NCBI RefSeq assembly: GCF_030812335.1
Contig: NZ_JAUSSN010000001.1
Location: forward strand, 248,001-312,000
Reading direction: 5' to 3'
DNA from: Pseudarthrobacter oxydans
Lineage (GTDB): Bacteria > Actinomycetota > Actinomycetes > Actinomycetales > Micrococcaceae
DNA length: 64,000 bases
Notes under the pieces: model-generated
Told to the model about the DNA's origin: nothing
The model's database searches: none
What the model saw: the letters and a program-made list of their open reading frames with translations, nothing else
Translations under genes and position numbers: made by a program
Part shown: piece after piece, positions 7,449 through 17,610 of the stretch
Numbering within the stretch: position 1 is the first letter of the stretch
Layout: every line of letters begins with the position of its first letter

Positions 7449-9416
7449 TCAGTCGTCCTTGGACCCCTTGGTGGACGTCGAGGTCGGCGTGGGTGTGGGT
7501 GTGGGGCTCGGCGACGGCGGGGGCGGGGGCGGCGGAGCCTTGGCCACGGTGACGGAGACCGCCTTGCCCTGTTCCACGAGACCCTCCGCGGCGTCGGACT
7601 GTCCGGTGACCTTACCCGGTTCGACCTGGGAGTTTTCGACTTCCGTGGCAATCATGACCAGGCCGAGCGCCTTCAGGGCCGCTTCAGCCTCGGCCTGGGG
7701 AAGCCCGACCAACTGCGGCACCACGACTTTGCCGGTGGAGACGATGATTTCCACGATGCTGCCAGCGGCCACGTTCTGGCCCGGCGCCGGGTTGGTGGTG
7801 ATCACGATGCCGGCCGGGACCGTGGGACTGTTGGCCATGGTGGTGCCCGGCGCTCCGGCCAGACCCTTCTGGCGCAGCACATCGCGCGCTGCGGCCTCCG
7901 TGCGTCCCGGCAGGTCGGCGGGGATGGTTATGACGCTGGGACCTTCGGAGATGTTGAGCGTGATGTCGGAATTCGGATCCAGCGAGCTCCCCGTGGCCGG
8001 GACGGTGCCGATCGCGATGCCCTTGGCAATCGTCTCGTGCTGCATCCGGCTGAGCTGGGGCTTGAGTCCTGCGTTGTAGAGCTTCTGGAGGGCCTCGGTC
8101 TCGGTCAACGACGTCACCGACGGCACCATGACCTTGGCCACCGGGGGCGGTGCCTGGTTCATCATGTTGTACAGCCACAGGCCGCCGCCTGCCAGTACGA
8201 GGACGGTGACGATCACCAGGGCGGTGATCCACGTCCGACGCCGGGATTGCTGACGCGGGGTGTGCTCGCGCTCCGGCGGCAGGACCAGCGGCAGGCTGCC
8301 GCTGTCCGCGGCGCCATAGAGGACACCTTGGGCCATCAGGGCGTTCTCATCATCGGCCGGTGCCTCCGGCACAGGCCGGAGCCGTCCGGTGGGGGTCTCG
8401 TCGAGGAACTTCGCCCCGGTCACAGAGAAGGCCGCTGTCGGCGTGCCGTCAGGGGTCGGTACGGTGTCATTGGGGTCAGTGGGGGCTTCGCTCGCGGCCG
8501 GTGCGGCGACGCCAACTCCGCTTCGCGCGGCCCGGAGGGCGCGGCGGAACGCCGCGGCATCCTGGAAGCGGTCCGCACGGTTCTTCTGCAGCGCCTTCAT
8601 CAGCACGCTGTCCAATGCCTCGGAGACGTCGGGATTCAAGCTGCTGGCCAGTTCGGGGATTTCACGCACATGCTGGTAGGCCACCGACACGGGGCTGTCG
8701 CCGATGAAGGGCGGCCGGCCCGCGAGCATCTCGTACAGCAGGCAGCCGGCCGAGTAGAGATCGCTGCGGGCATCCACGGTCTCACCGCGGGCCTGCTCCG
8801 GTGAAAGGTACTGGGCGGTGCCCACCACGGCCTGGGTTTGGGTCATGGTCGCTGACGAGTCCGCCATGGCGCGGGCAATCCCGAAGTCCATCACCTTGAC
8901 GCTGTTGGAGTCCGGGCAGAACATCACGTTGGCAGGTTTGATGTCGCGGTGCACTATCCCGGCCTTGTGGCTGTAATCCAGGGCCGCGAGCACGCCCAGG
9001 GAGAAGTCAATCGCCTGGTCGATGCTGACTTCCTTGGCCCGGATCAGGTCCCGGATCGTCTTGCCGGAGACGAACTCCATCACGATGTAGGGCACGCGGA
9101 CGGTGTCCTCGTGGTCGCCGGGGACGGCGTGGTCTCCGGTGTCGTAGATGGCCACGATCGAGGGATGGTTCAGCGCGGCCACCGCCTGCGCCTCGCGCTT
9201 GAACCTGGCTTGGAACTGGGGGTCCCTGGCCAGGTCCGGGCGGAGCAGTTTGACCGCTACGGTGCGTCCCAGACGGGTGTCGACGCCGCGGAAGACGTCG
9301 GCCATGCCGCCGCGGCCGATCAGCTCACCCAGCTCATAGCGCCCGCTGAGGACGCGCTGGGTGTTCACGGGGCCGCGGTCCTCCCGGTGCGATGGGGTGC
9401 GGGGTGAAGTGGACAT
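7449..9416 (-). CDS. pknB: Transmembrane Ser/Thr protein kinase with PASTA domains (PknB)
   Basis: The 655-residue kinase senses cell-wall intermediates and phosphorylates division and wall-synthesis proteins. The kinase domain is about residues 26-290, with the GRGGMADV loop, the Lys in VAVKLL, HRDIKPANV (catalytic Asp), DFGIA and the phosphorylatable TMTQTQAVVGTAQYLSPEQ activation loop. A transmembrane helix lies near 395-415 (WITALVIVTVLVLAGGGLWLY). Three PASTA units follow outside the cell (VPSVTSLTETEALQKL, ITIPADLPGRTEAAA, VVVPQLVGLPQAEAEAAL). The tail is a low-complexity Pro/Ser/Thr run. It starts 6 bp after the pknA stop; a GTG 16 codons further in is an alternative start. Confidence 0.97.
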   Translation of the reverse strand: MSTSPRTPSHREDRGPVNTQRVLSGRYELGELIGRGGMADVFRGVDTRLGRTVAVKLLRPDLARDPQFQARFKREAQAVAALNHPSIVAIYDTGDHAVPGDHEDTVRVPYIVMEFVSGKTIRDLIRAKEVSIDQAIDFSLGVLAALDYSHKAGIVHRDIKPANVMFCPDSNSVKVMDFGIARAMADSSATMTQTQAVVGTAQYLSPEQARGETVDARSDLYSAGCLLYEMLAGRPPFIGDSPVSVAYQHVREIPELASSLNPDVSEALDSVLMKALQKNRADRFQDAAAFRRALRAARSGVGVAAPAASEAPTDPNDTVPTPDGTPTAAFSVTGAKFLDETPTGRLRPVPEAPADDENALMAQGVLYGAADSGSLPLVLPPEREHTPRQQSRRRTWITALVIVTVLVLAGGGLWLYNMMNQAPPPVAKVMVPSVTSLTETEALQKLYNAGLKPQLSRMQHETIAKGIAIGTVPATGSSLDPNSDITLNISEGPSVITIPADLPGRTEAAARDVLRQKGLAGAPGTTMANSPTVPAGIVITTNPAPGQNVAAGSIVEIIVSTGKVVVPQLVGLPQAEAEAALKALGLVMIATEVENSQVEPGKVTGQSDAAEGLVEQGKAVSVTVAKAPPPPPPPSPSPTPTPTPTSTSTKGSKDD

Positions 9417-9422
9417 AGCGGG

Positions 9423-11243
9423 CTACGTTCCCGTGGGGCTGGGGGTTGATTCCGCGGCCGCGGCCTTGGCCAGGTGGTAGGTCACGACCGAGCCGGCGGG
9501 CACCTCGCTGCCGGAAGCAGGTTCGGCGCTGACGAAGGTCCCGGGCGCCTCTTTTTTGTTCGTCGGATTCACGTCCGCGCCCTTCGCCCAGCGCAGGCCG
9601 GCGTTCTGGATGGCCTGCTGGATTGCGGCTTCGCTGGCCCCGGACTGCAGGGTCGGCACCGTAACGCTTTGGGGTGCTTCCGGGCCCTTGGAGTAGGACA
9701 CCGTGATCGTTGTGCCTGGCTGGACCGGCCCGGCGGGGTCGATTTCGACAACCGTTCCGGGGGCGGACTCGTCGAAGACCTCTGCCCCGGTGACGCCCAG
9801 GCCCAGGCCGATCAGTTCCCTGCGGACGTCGTTGTACAGCCGGCCGAGGTACCTCTCCGGAATCAGGTTAATGGCGGCCGGTGTGGACTGCGTCGGTGCC
9901 GCGGAGGTGGTGGTGGGGCTGGCACTGGTGGTCGTGGGCGAGGCGCTTGTGGTGGCCGGTGAAGCACTAGTGATGGCGGCGCTGCTGCTGCTCGCCGGAG
10001 TCTGCGGGAACAGAATCCCGGCCTGGGTCAGCATGACGCCCACCAGTGCGAACAGCACCAGCAGGATCAGGGCAATCAGCGGCCAGGTCCAGGGGCTGCG
10101 TCCGCGGCGTTCCGGCTCAGTGGCCGGCTCGTCGTAGTCGTCGTCCTCCTGGACCCAATTGCGTTCCGCGGCGAGGGCGTCGGCACGCGACAGTGTGTTG
10201 CGGGCTCCATACGCGCTGGCGGCGGCGGCCCCGGCAGCAACCCCTGCTGCGGCACCCGCTCCGGCGGCGCCAACCACGGGCAGCGCAGAAGTGGCCGACG
10301 TCGTCCCATCTGCAGCGCCGATGACGCCGGTTGCTGCCGTCGGGATGTCCACCGGTGCCGTGATCGGCCCGGTGGCTGCTTCGAAGAGCAGCATGCCCGG
10401 GACGGCGGCGTGTGCTGCCGGGATGTCGCCGTTGCGGATGGCCTCGGCGGCTTCCGACAGTTTGAGAGCGTCCGCCGGGCGGTTCTTGGGGTCCTTGGCC
10501 AGCATGGACATCAGCAGGGCGCGGACCGGCTTCGGCAGGGTTTCCGGAAGCGGCGGCGGCGCATCATTGACCTGGGCCAGAGCGATCGCGATCTGGGATT
10601 CCCCGGAGAACGGGCGGTGCCCGGTGAGGCACTCGTAGCCGATCACGCCGAGGGCGTAGATGTCCGAGGCGCCCGTAGCAAGCTGGCCGGTTGCCTGCTC
10701 CGGAGCCAGGTACTGGGCGGTGCCCATAACCTGTCCGGTCTGGGTCAGCGGGACCTGGTCGGCCAGCCGGGCGATGCCGAAGTCCGTGACCTTGACACGG
10801 CCGTCCGGGGTGATCAGCAGGTTGCCCGGCTTGATGTCGCGGTGGACCAGGCCCTGGGCGTGGGCCACCGAGAGGGCGCGGGCCGTCTGCGCGATCATGG
10901 ACAGGGTGCGGTCCGGGGAGAGCACCTGTTCATGTTCGATGATGCTGCTCAGCGGCTGGCCCGGGACCAGCTCCATGACGAGGTAGGCGGAGCCTTCTTC
11001 CTCGCCGTAATCAAAGACATTGGCGATGCCCACGTGGTTCAGGAGCGCCGTGTGGCGGGCTTCGGCGCGGAAACGCTGGAGGAAGCCGGGGTCGCCCGTG
11101 TACTCCTCCTTGAGCACCTTGATGGCGACGATGCGGCCAAGGATCAGGTCTTTGGCTTTCCAGACTTCTCCCATGCCGCCGATCGCAATACGCGTGGTCA
11201 GCTGGAACCTGCCGCCGAGGGTGATTCCTGATGAAGGCCTCAC
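9423..11243 (-). CDS. pknA: Ser/Thr protein kinase PknA with extracellular PASTA repeats
   Basis: The 606-residue kinase has its domain at about 12-270: [38 protein letters not shown] and [10 protein letters not shown]. An Ala-rich linker ([23 protein letters not shown]) precedes a transmembrane helix near 385-408. Outside the cell comes a Ser/Thr/Ala spacer of repeated TTSASPT units, then two PASTA-like domains ([17 protein letters not shown] and [18 protein letters not shown]). The M. tuberculosis PknA lacks PASTA domains, so this is the larger form. Its start overlaps the pbpA stop by 4 bp (ATGA) and it acts with PknB and PstP in control of growth and division. Confidence 0.95.
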   Translation of the reverse strand: MRPSSGITLGGRFQLTTRIAIGGMGEVWKAKDLILGRIVAIKVLKEEYTGDPGFLQRFRAEARHTALLNHVGIANVFDYGEEEGSAYLVMELVPGQPLSSIIEHEQVLSPDRTLSMIAQTARALSVAHAQGLVHRDIKPGNLLITPDGRVKVTDFGIARLADQVPLTQTGQVMGTAQYLAPEQATGQLATGASDIYALGVIGYECLTGHRPFSGESQIAIALAQVNDAPPPLPETLPKPVRALLMSMLAKDPKNRPADALKLSEAAEAIRNGDIPAAHAAVPGMLLFEAATGPITAPVDIPTAATGVIGAADGTTSATSALPVVGAAGAGAAAGVAAGAAAASAYGARNTLSRADALAAERNWVQEDDDYDEPATEPERRGRSPWTWPLIALILLVLFALVGVMLTQAGILFPQTPASSSSAAITSASPATTSASPTTTSASPTTTSAAPTQSTPAAINLIPERYLGRLYNDVRRELIGLGLGVTGAEVFDESAPGTVVEIDPAGPVQPGTTITVSYSKGPEAPQSVTVPTLQSGASEAAIQQAIQNAGLRWAKGADVNPTNKKEAPGTFVSAEPASGSEVPAGSVVTYHLAKAAAAESTPSPTGT

Positions 11244-12697
11244 TTATTCAACACCGCCTCAAAAATCTTCTTCGCGTTCGGACTGGTTAGTGTTGCGCCG
11301 GTGGTGATGTCTACGCCTTCAATGACGATGGTGACAGCCACCTGCGGGTCATTCGCCGGGGCAAACCCGGTAAACCATGAGTTGTTCAGGCCGTCGCCGA
11401 GTTCCGCTGTTCCGGTCTTGCCGGCCACCTTCACGCCGGGCACTGCCGCCTTACTGGCGATCCCGTCGTCGACGACGCTGACCATCCACTCGTTGATCTG
11501 CCGGGCAATCTCCGGCGTGGTGGAGGTCTGCAGTGCCTGGGGTTTCGGCTCGCTGATCGGCCGCAGGTCCGGGGAGCGGACGGCCTTGATCAGGTTCGGC
11601 TGCATCTGCACCCCGCCGTTGGCGATCGCAGCTGTCATCTGGTTGATCTGCAGCGGGGTGGCCCGGACGTCCCGCTGGCCGATCGACGACTGCGCCAGGC
11701 TGGCGTCGTCCAGTTCTTCGGTCGGGAAGAAACTCGGGGCGGAGTCCAGCTTCAGCTGGTCGCCGAAGTCCTGGCCGAAGCCGAACTTCTCCGCCTGGTC
11801 CGCGATGGCCGCCTGCCCCAGGTCCAGGGCAATGCTGGCGAACGGAGTGTTGCAGGACTGCTGCAGAGCGAAGGCGAACGTCGCCGTGTTGCGGGTGTAG
11901 CAGTTGCCGCCGGCATAGTTAGGCAGCGTGTACTGGATGCCGGGGAAGGACATCTCCGCCGGGTTGGGCAGGACGCTGTCCTTGTTGTACTTGCCCGAGC
12001 TAAGCGCCGCGGCCGTGTCGATGAGCTTGAAGACGGATCCCGGTGCCAGCAGAGCCCCGGTGGGGCCGCTAACGTTCTGGTTCAGGTTGATCCCGGGGAC
12101 CTTGTTCAGTTCGGCGAAGTTGGCAGCCTCTGCCACGGGATCCTGGGTGGCGATCAGGTTGGGGTCGTAGGAGGGCTTGGACACCATGGCCAGGATCGCG
12201 CCGGTCTTCGGATTGGTCACCACGATCGATCCGCGCTGGCCATCCGGGATGAGGTCGTAGGCGAGCTTCTGGATCTCGGGATCGAGCGTGAGCTCCACCG
12301 AGGCGCCCTTGGGCTGGTTGCCCAGGAAGAGCTGGCCGACCCGGTCCAGGAACTGCTGGTCCGAGCTACCCGCGAGCTCTTTGTTCATCGTCTTCTCCAG
12401 GCCGGTCACACCGAAGCTTCTGGAGAAATAGCCGGTGATCCCGGCGTACGGTTCCGGCTGGTTGTAGGTCCGCTGGAACTTGCAGCTTTCATCGGCAGCG
12501 ACGGATTCGGCCACCGGGGTGCCGCCCACGATGATGGCGCCTCTGTCGTTGCAGTAGTTCTGCAGGAGGGTCCGCTTGTTCCAGGCGTTGGCCTCCAATT
12601 CGTCCGCTCCGACCACCTGGACGTAGCTGAGGGCACCGAAGATCAGGACGAACATCGCGATCGCCGCGATCCAGGCATTGCGAATGGCTTGGTTCAC
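11240..12697 (-). CDS. pbpA: Class B penicillin-binding protein (PbpA)
   Basis: The 485-residue D,D-transpeptidase cross-links peptidoglycan. One N-terminal signal anchor ([23 protein letters not shown]) places the rest outside the membrane. Active-site motifs are in order: SVFK (nucleophile Ser, about residue 222), SCN (about 281) and KTGT (about 427). The N-terminal region with [14 protein letters not shown] is the class B pedestal. The C terminus ends at [15 protein letters not shown]. It overlaps rodA by 4 bp upstream and pknA by 4 bp downstream, so it is translationally coupled to its SEDS partner and to the kinases. Confidence 0.97.
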   Translation of the reverse strand: MNQAIRNAWIAAIAMFVLIFGALSYVQVVGADELEANAWNKRTLLQNYCNDRGAIIVGGTPVAESVAADESCKFQRTYNQPEPYAGITGYFSRSFGVTGLEKTMNKELAGSSDQQFLDRVGQLFLGNQPKGASVELTLDPEIQKLAYDLIPDGQRGSIVVTNPKTGAILAMVSKPSYDPNLIATQDPVAEAANFAELNKVPGINLNQNVSGPTGALLAPGSVFKLIDTAAALSSGKYNKDSVLPNPAEMSFPGIQYTLPNYAGGNCYTRNTATFAFALQQSCNTPFASIALDLGQAAIADQAEKFGFGQDFGDQLKLDSAPSFFPTEELDDASLAQSSIGQRDVRATPLQINQMTAAIANGGVQMQPNLIKAVRSPDLRPISEPKPQALQTSTTPEIARQINEWMVSVVDDGIASKAAVPGVKVAGKTGTAELGDGLNNSWFTGFAPANDPQVAVTIVIEGVDITTGATLTSPNAKKIFEAVLNK

Positions 12698-14145
12698 AGC
12701 TTCACCGCCTCGGTCGGGGCGTCCGGACTGTTCCGTCCGGTGCCGGGCACAGTGGCCGGCTTCGAAGGCATGACAGGCAGTACTTTCTGTGGGTCGGGTT
12801 CCTCACCGGGAGCTAGCGGTGTTGTGTCCACCGGGCCGCGCGCCGTATGCGAGATCATCAGCAACAGTCCGACGATGATCCAGTTGGCCAGCAGTGAGGA
12901 ACCGCCCGCGGCCAGGAACGGCGTGGTGAGGCCGGTGAGGGGTATGAGCCGGGTGACGCCCCCGATCACGACAAAGCACTGCAGCGCAATGGCGAAGGAC
13001 AGCCCGGTGGCGAGCAGCTTCCCGAACGCGTCACGGGTGCCGAGCGCGGCACGGAAGCCCCGGGTGAAAAGCAGCAGGTACATCAGGACGATCGCGAAGA
13101 GACCGATCAACCCGAGTTCCTCGCCGAAGGAGGCAATGATCATGTCGCTATTGGCGAACGGAACCAGATTGGGGCGCCCTTGGCCGAGGCCGGTGCCGAC
13201 CAGTCCGCCGTTGGCCATGCCGAACAGACCTTCGACGATCTGCAGGCTGCCGCCGAACGCCCGGCCGTAGACCTCGTCGGTGAAGGCGTTGATCCAGCCG
13301 TCAATCCGCAGGGCGACGTGGGAGAAGACGCGGGAGGCGACGAATCCGCCGGCCGCGATGAGCCCGACGCCGATGATCACCCAACTGATGCGGCTCGTGG
13401 CGACGTAGATCATCACCAGAAAGAGTCCGAAGAACAGGATCGACGAGCCGAGGTCCCGCTGAAAGATCAGCACGCCGATGCTCACGAGCCAGGCGGCGAT
13501 CATAGGACCCATGTCCTTGAACCGCGGGAACTGGATGGGACCGACTTTCCGGCCGGCCAGCAGGATGAGATCGCGGTTGGAGGAAAGATACCCGGCAAAG
13601 AATATAGCGAGGGTGATCTTGGCGATCTCCCCGGGTTGGAAGGTCATCGAGCCGAACTTGATCCAGACCCGGGCGCCCAGGATTTCACCGGCGCTGATGC
13701 CGGGAACCAACGGGAGGATCAGCAGGAAGGCACTGGCGGCCAGGGAAATATAGGTGAACCGGCGGAGGATCCGGTGGTCCTTGAGGAACCAGATGACCGC
13801 GATCGAAACGGCCATGGCCACCAGGGTCCACCGCAGCTGGTTGTTGCCCGTGTCCTCCCCGACCCGATCCAGCCGGTGGATCATGGCGAGGCCGAGGCCG
13901 TTGAGCGCCACCACCAGCGGAAGTATTACCGGATCGGCATATTTTGCCCGGAGGCGCAGGACGATGTGGAACGCGAGGGCTGCGGCGGCGAGCAGACTCG
14001 ACTGGAACCAGAAATCGGTGTCGAACGCTTTCTGCTGGTCCACGCCGACTAGGGCGTTGGCCCCAATGCCGACGGCAAGGGCCAGCACCAGCAGGACCAG
14101 TTCCACGTTCCGCCGCGGCCGGGGCGTGGGATCGATGGATGTCAA
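12694..14145 (-). CDS. rodA: SEDS-family peptidoglycan polymerase (RodA/FtsW)
   Basis: The 483-residue multi-pass membrane protein polymerises glycan strands from lipid II together with the class B PBP encoded next to it. About ten hydrophobic segments are visible. SEDS signatures include ARVWIKFGSMTFQPGEIAKITLAIF and the GGVTRLIPLTGLTTPFLAAGGSSL block, with VGTGLGQGRPNLVPFANSDMI and FGEELGLIG before it. I place the start at a TTG (minus-strand start base 14145) that overlaps the pstP stop as TTGA, with GAGG upstream; a longer open frame to 14289 only repeats the pstP tail out of frame. No ATG fits. Confidence 0.94.
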   Translation of the reverse strand: MTSIDPTPRPRRNVELVLLVLALAVGIGANALVGVDQQKAFDTDFWFQSSLLAAAALAFHIVLRLRAKYADPVILPLVVALNGLGLAMIHRLDRVGEDTGNNQLRWTLVAMAVSIAVIWFLKDHRILRRFTYISLAASAFLLILPLVPGISAGEILGARVWIKFGSMTFQPGEIAKITLAIFFAGYLSSNRDLILLAGRKVGPIQFPRFKDMGPMIAAWLVSIGVLIFQRDLGSSILFFGLFLVMIYVATSRISWVIIGVGLIAAGGFVASRVFSHVALRIDGWINAFTDEVYGRAFGGSLQIVEGLFGMANGGLVGTGLGQGRPNLVPFANSDMIIASFGEELGLIGLFAIVLMYLLLFTRGFRAALGTRDAFGKLLATGLSFAIALQCFVVIGGVTRLIPLTGLTTPFLAAGGSSLLANWIIVGLLLMISHTARGPVDTTPLAPGEEPDPQKVLPVMPSKPATVPGTGRNSPDAPTEAVKL

Positions 14146-15881
14146 TTCCCCACCTCGCAGACAGGGGCCGTCGCCGCCGGCGAAGGTGCCGCGGTCGCGC
14201 CGGGACCCGGCGTGACACCCGGGTCGGCCGTGGCACTGGGGTCCGCGGTCGCGCCGGGGGTGGCAGGGGTCGGAGACGGGGTGATGCACTCGTCCGCGGG
14301 GGCGGTGGTGCCGGTGCGCTCAAGGTTCTTAACGATCCGCTGGGCGTCATAGAGGTCCCGGGCCGGCACGGTCTGGCGTACCCGCTGCTGGGAGAATTCA
14401 GGGAGATCTGACATCCGGATTTCGGTCACCGCTTCGAGGGTGGAGAGCTGGATGGGTCCCAGGCGCTGGGAGACCCCGTTGAAAATGGCGACATGCTGGT
14501 CGTGCTCGCCGATGTAGTACCGCGTCTGGGTCCAGGCGTAACCCAGCCATAGACCCACCATGAGGAAAGCCACAATGGCCGCGGCAATGGAGACCGTCAC
14601 CCAGCGGCGGGGACGGCCGGCCTGCCGGTACTCTTCGGCTTCCTCCCTTGCCTGCTCCGACTTGTGAGTCAGGACCGTTGCCGCCCGGCGGGCCATGGTG
14701 CGCCCCGCAATGGTGGGGATGGAGCCGGATTCCGCGGCGGCTGCGGCAGCGCCCACGAGTTCGTGGGGGCGCCCGGCCAGTTCCTCGCGGAGCACCTCGG
14801 CGGACAGATGCTCACCCAGGTGCGGGTCGGTGGAGGTTGGCGGTTCGCCCGCCGCGCCGGGGTCGGAATGGGAGTCTGCGGCCCCGGACGGAGCGGGGGC
14901 CGATGCGGCCCCACCGGCCAGTGGGAGGGTGGCGGAGGCGCCGGTATCGGCCGGTCCTTGGGTCTTCGGCGGCGTCTCGGCAGTTTTCGCTGCACCAAAG
15001 GTGTTTCCGGTCTGGCGGGCGCCTTCGGACCCGGCCGCGGCTACGGTGGACGGCAGCGTCGACGGGACAATTTCGACGGCGGCGGTCCGGACGTCGTCGG
15101 TGGTCGGTTCGACGATCTCCAGCATCACCACGGTGACGTTGTCCGGGGCACCGGCCTCCAGCGTGAGATCGACCAGCAGCTCAACGCATTCCCGCAGGCT
15201 GTTGGTCTCCCGGACGGTGCGCTCCACAACGTGGCCGGCGACGTAGTTCAGACCGTCGGAACAGAGTAGCCAGCGCTCACCCGGTTCGACCTCGAGCGTC
15301 GCCAGGTCCAGTTCAGGGCTGGCGTCGACATCGCCGAGGACGCGCATCAGGACGTTTTTGTGCGGATGGGTCTCCGCTTCTTCCGGGCGGAGACGGCCTT
15401 CATCGATGAGGCGCTGAACGAAAGTGTGGTCCACGCTGACCTGCTCGAATTCGCCGTTCCGGAGCCGGTATGCGCGGGAGTCGCCGATATGGGCGAAGTG
15501 CAGCTTGCCCTCGGCCAGCAGGAGGGCGGTGACGGTGGTCCCCATGCCAGCCAGCTTGGGGTTGATGTGGACGAGTTCGGACAGCAGCGAGTTGGCGGTC
15601 TGGATCTCGTCGGCCAGGACAGTGCCGGCGTCGCCGTCGTAATCGTCGCTATCGAGGTGGATCATGTCCAGCACCGTGGCGGCAGAGGCGACATCGCCGC
15701 CGGCGTGTCCACCCATGCCGTCGGCGACGACGGCGAGGTGGCGGCCGACGTAGGCGGAGTCGTCATTCTTCGCGCGCACGCGACCGACGTCGGAGCGCGC
15801 GGCGTAGCGCATGATGAGCGGCCGCTTAGGGGCAGTTGTTTTGCCTTCGGCCCTGTCTGCGGGGCGATCAGGGGCAGCCAC
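14142..15881 (-). CDS. pstP: PP2C-family Ser/Thr phosphatase (PstP)
   Basis: The 579-residue membrane phosphatase removes phosphate from PknA/PknB and their substrates. The catalytic PP2C domain (about 25-260) has all metal motifs: AKNDDS, VADGMGGHAGG, GMGTTVTALL, HIGDSRAYRLRNG, LLCSDGLN and APDNVTVVML. An Ala/Pro/Gly-rich linker leads to a transmembrane helix near 440-462 (WVTVSIAAAIVAFLMVGLWLGYAW) and an extracellular domain ending in a Thr/Pro/Ala low-complexity tail. The start is GTG, 2 bp after the fhaB stop; an in-frame ATG at residue 24 is possible. It overlaps rodA by 4 bp. Confidence 0.96.
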   Translation of the reverse strand: MAAPDRPADRAEGKTTAPKRPLIMRYAARSDVGRVRAKNDDSAYVGRHLAVVADGMGGHAGGDVASAATVLDMIHLDSDDYDGDAGTVLADEIQTANSLLSELVHINPKLAGMGTTVTALLLAEGKLHFAHIGDSRAYRLRNGEFEQVSVDHTFVQRLIDEGRLRPEEAETHPHKNVLMRVLGDVDASPELDLATLEVEPGERWLLCSDGLNYVAGHVVERTVRETNSLRECVELLVDLTLEAGAPDNVTVVMLEIVEPTTDDVRTAAVEIVPSTLPSTVAAAGSEGARQTGNTFGAAKTAETPPKTQGPADTGASATLPLAGGAASAPAPSGAADSHSDPGAAGEPPTSTDPHLGEHLSAEVLREELAGRPHELVGAAAAAAESGSIPTIAGRTMARRAATVLTHKSEQAREEAEEYRQAGRPRRWVTVSIAAAIVAFLMVGLWLGYAWTQTRYYIGEHDQHVAIFNGVSQRLGPIQLSTLEAVTEIRMSDLPEFSQQRVRQTVPARDLYDAQRIVKNLERTGTTAPADECITPSPTPATPGATADPSATADPGVTPGPGATAAPSPAATAPVCEVGN

Positions 15882-15883
15882 GG

Positions 15884-16363
15884 CTACGGCCTCAATTCAA
15901 TGACCGTCTTGCCGATTCTCACGGGGACACCCAGCTCTACGGGCAGTGCCCTGGTGAGCTGCTGGTCGGCCAAATAGGTTCCGTTGGTCGAGCCAAGATC
16001 CTCGATAAACCAGCGGCTGCCCTGCGGGAACAGGCGGGCGTGGCGGCCCGATGCATAGTCGTCCTCCAGCACAAGGGTGGCTTCCTGGGCGCGGCCCAGC
16101 AGGATGGGGCTCGCGGCCAGCGGGATCGTGGTGCCCTTGAGCGGGCCTTCGGTCACGACCAGTTGGCGGGGCTGTTGTCTGACGGGGGCTGCCTTTTCGG
16201 CCAGGGCCGGGTTCTTGCGGACCTGCCGCGCTGTGGGGGCGCCCGCTGCTGCCTTGCGTCCGATCATGAGGTCGCGTCGCATGGCGGCAACGATGCTGAA
16301 GATCAATACCCACAGGAGGAGCAGGAAACCGAAGCGCAGGGCCGTGATGGTCAGTTCGCTCAT
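15884..16363 (-). CDS. fhaB: FHA-domain protein FhaB
   Basis: The 159-residue protein has an N-terminal membrane helix (ALRFGFLLLLWVLIFSIVAAM) followed by a forkhead-associated phosphothreonine-binding domain at about 70-155, with the ILLGRA, SGRHARL and LGSTNGTYL motifs. In mycobacteria FhaB (FipA) links FtsZ and FtsQ and is a PknA substrate, which suits its place in this operon. ATGA overlap with fhaA upstream and a 2-bp gap to pstP downstream indicate coupling. Confidence 0.95.
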   Translation of the reverse strand: MSELTITALRFGFLLLLWVLIFSIVAAMRRDLMIGRKAAAGAPTARQVRKNPALAEKAAPVRQQPRQLVVTEGPLKGTTIPLAASPILLGRAQEATLVLEDDYASGRHARLFPQGSRWFIEDLGSTNGTYLADQQLTRALPVELGVPVRIGKTVIELRP

Positions 16364-17109
16364 CGGCGGCCGCCTGGGCTGGCGGGCAAAAGTCGGAAGA
16401 TGATCTTGGTCCGTCCCATTGTGATCGTGGAGCCGTCGGTGAGTTCCGAGGAGCCCGCGATCTTGTGGCCGTTGACGTAGCTGCCGTTCGTGGAGCCCAG
16501 ATCCACGGCCTGGGCAGTGCCCGGTCCCGTGCGGATCTCCAGATGGCGGCGGGAAACGCCGGTGTCGTCAATAAGGATGTCTGCCTCCGAGGAGCGTCCC
16601 AGCACGATCGCCGGAGCGTTCAAGGAGTAGCGCTGCCCGTCGATGTCCAGCACGGGCTGCATCCGGGAAGGCTGGCGCGTTGGCGCGGCAGGCATTCCGG
16701 CGTGGGGGGCCGGCTGGGCGGGCGCGGAGGGGGATGCGGTCTTTTCGGTCCGGGATTTGATCTCGAAGTCGCCGGCGCGGCGGTCCCCGTCACGGCGGAA
16801 ACTGATCCGGACGGGACCCTGGAGGGTGTAGCCCTGGCTGCGCACGTGGTTGATGACCACGTCGCAGAGTTCCTCAGCCAGCGGGGTGCCCCATTCCTGG
16901 GCCCGTGTGAAGTCGTCGTCGCTGAGGAGGACGTCAAAGACATTGGGGGCGAGGGTCCGTCCCGCGGCGATGGTGATGGCCTTGTTGTCGACCTCGCGGC
17001 GGAGGTGGCTGGCGATCTCGACCGGCTCGACCTGGGCGCGAGAACCGGTGGAGAAGACTCCGCGGACGGCCTTTTCGATGCCGCGCTCGACTTTGTCCAG
17101 CAATCCCAT
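16360..17109 (-). CDS. fhaA: FHA-domain protein FhaA (DUF3662 + FHA)
   Basis: The 249-residue soluble protein starts with the DUF3662 domain (MGLLDKVERGIEKAVRGVF to about residue 125). A Pro/Ala linker follows, then an FHA domain at about 165-245 with VLGRSSEADI, SRRHLEI and LGSTNGSYVNG. It binds phosphothreonine, probably on pseudokinase or kinase partners, and regulates peptidoglycan synthesis in mycobacteria. The ATG at 17109 is chosen because AAGGAGAAGGAC stands directly before it; a longer frame to 17169 has no ribosome site. It is the first gene of the seven-gene leftward operon. Confidence 0.94.
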   Translation of the reverse strand: MGLLDKVERGIEKAVRGVFSTGSRAQVEPVEIASHLRREVDNKAITIAAGRTLAPNVFDVLLSDDDFTRAQEWGTPLAEELCDVVINHVRSQGYTLQGPVRISFRRDGDRRAGDFEIKSRTEKTASPSAPAQPAPHAGMPAAPTRQPSRMQPVLDIDGQRYSLNAPAIVLGRSSEADILIDDTGVSRRHLEIRTGPGTAQAVDLGSTNGSYVNGHKIAGSSELTDGSTITMGRTKIIFRLLPASPGGRR

Positions 17110-17179
17110 GGTCCTTCTCCTTTCGTGACGGCTGCAGGGCAGCATTCGTTCCGGAACTCGGTTTCCCACATCCGAGGGA

Positions 17180-17196
17180 GCCCGCTGTTAGCGGGC
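17180..17196. other. Short inverted repeat upstream of fhaA operon
   Basis: GCCCGCT and AGCGGGC form a 7-bp stem with a gtt loop, about 75 bp upstream of the fhaA start. It may lie in the 5' leader or mark a regulator site. The rest of 17110-17518 shows no gene; it must hold the promoters of the fhaA operon and of the tRNA. Confidence 0.4.
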
Positions 17197-17518
17197 ACTC
17201 CTACATCAGATACTACTGGGCGAGTCTGGGAATGGCCTTAATGCGCGTCGCCACCCCGCGCCGGGAAAGTGCGCCGGACCGGCCTTGACGTGCACGGACA
17301 CCGGCTCGCTGCACCCCGCCGGAGACGGCGTCCAGGTGGCTCGGTGGGGTCTTGGTCCCGGTGGTGCCGGCCCCGGATGTCCGGCGCGGAACGTCAGGAC
17401 CTGTCCCGCCCGGGAGGCCGATTGGTGTTTTCCCGCTGTTGTCCGTTATGCTTGATCTCGCTGCTTTTACGAGGTTTACGGCACGATTCTGGACCGAAAA
17501 CTACGTGGAAGAAGTTGC

Positions 17519-17601
17519 GCGCGAGTGGCGGAACGGCAGACGCGCTGGCTTCAGGTGCCAGTGTCCGAAAGGGCGTGGGGGTTCAAATCCCCCCTCGCGC
17601 A
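17519..17601 (+). tRNA. tRNA-Leu (CAG anticodon)
   Basis: The 83-nt cloverleaf has a perfect acceptor stem (GCGCGAG with CTCGCGC), discriminator A, a D-arm ending in the usual GCGGAACGGCAGACGC, an anticodon arm with CTTCAGG giving CAG, a long class II variable arm (TGTCCGAAAGGGCG) and a T-arm GGGGGTTCAAATCCCCC. CCA is not encoded. The position beside fhaA is the conserved actinobacterial one. Confidence 0.97.
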
Positions 17602-17610
17602 CGCAAATGA

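Noticed and set aside
12694..16363. Long open frames on the plus strand opposite the kinase/RodA/PstP operon (for example 13180-14052 and 10410-11231)
   Set aside because: They are GC-bias shadows of the real minus-strand genes, without ribosome-binding sites or family motifs.
17401..17518. Specific -35/-10 promoter for tRNA-Leu
   Set aside because: TTG-like and TAT-like hexamers exist but not at a convincing spacing, so I do not assign one.
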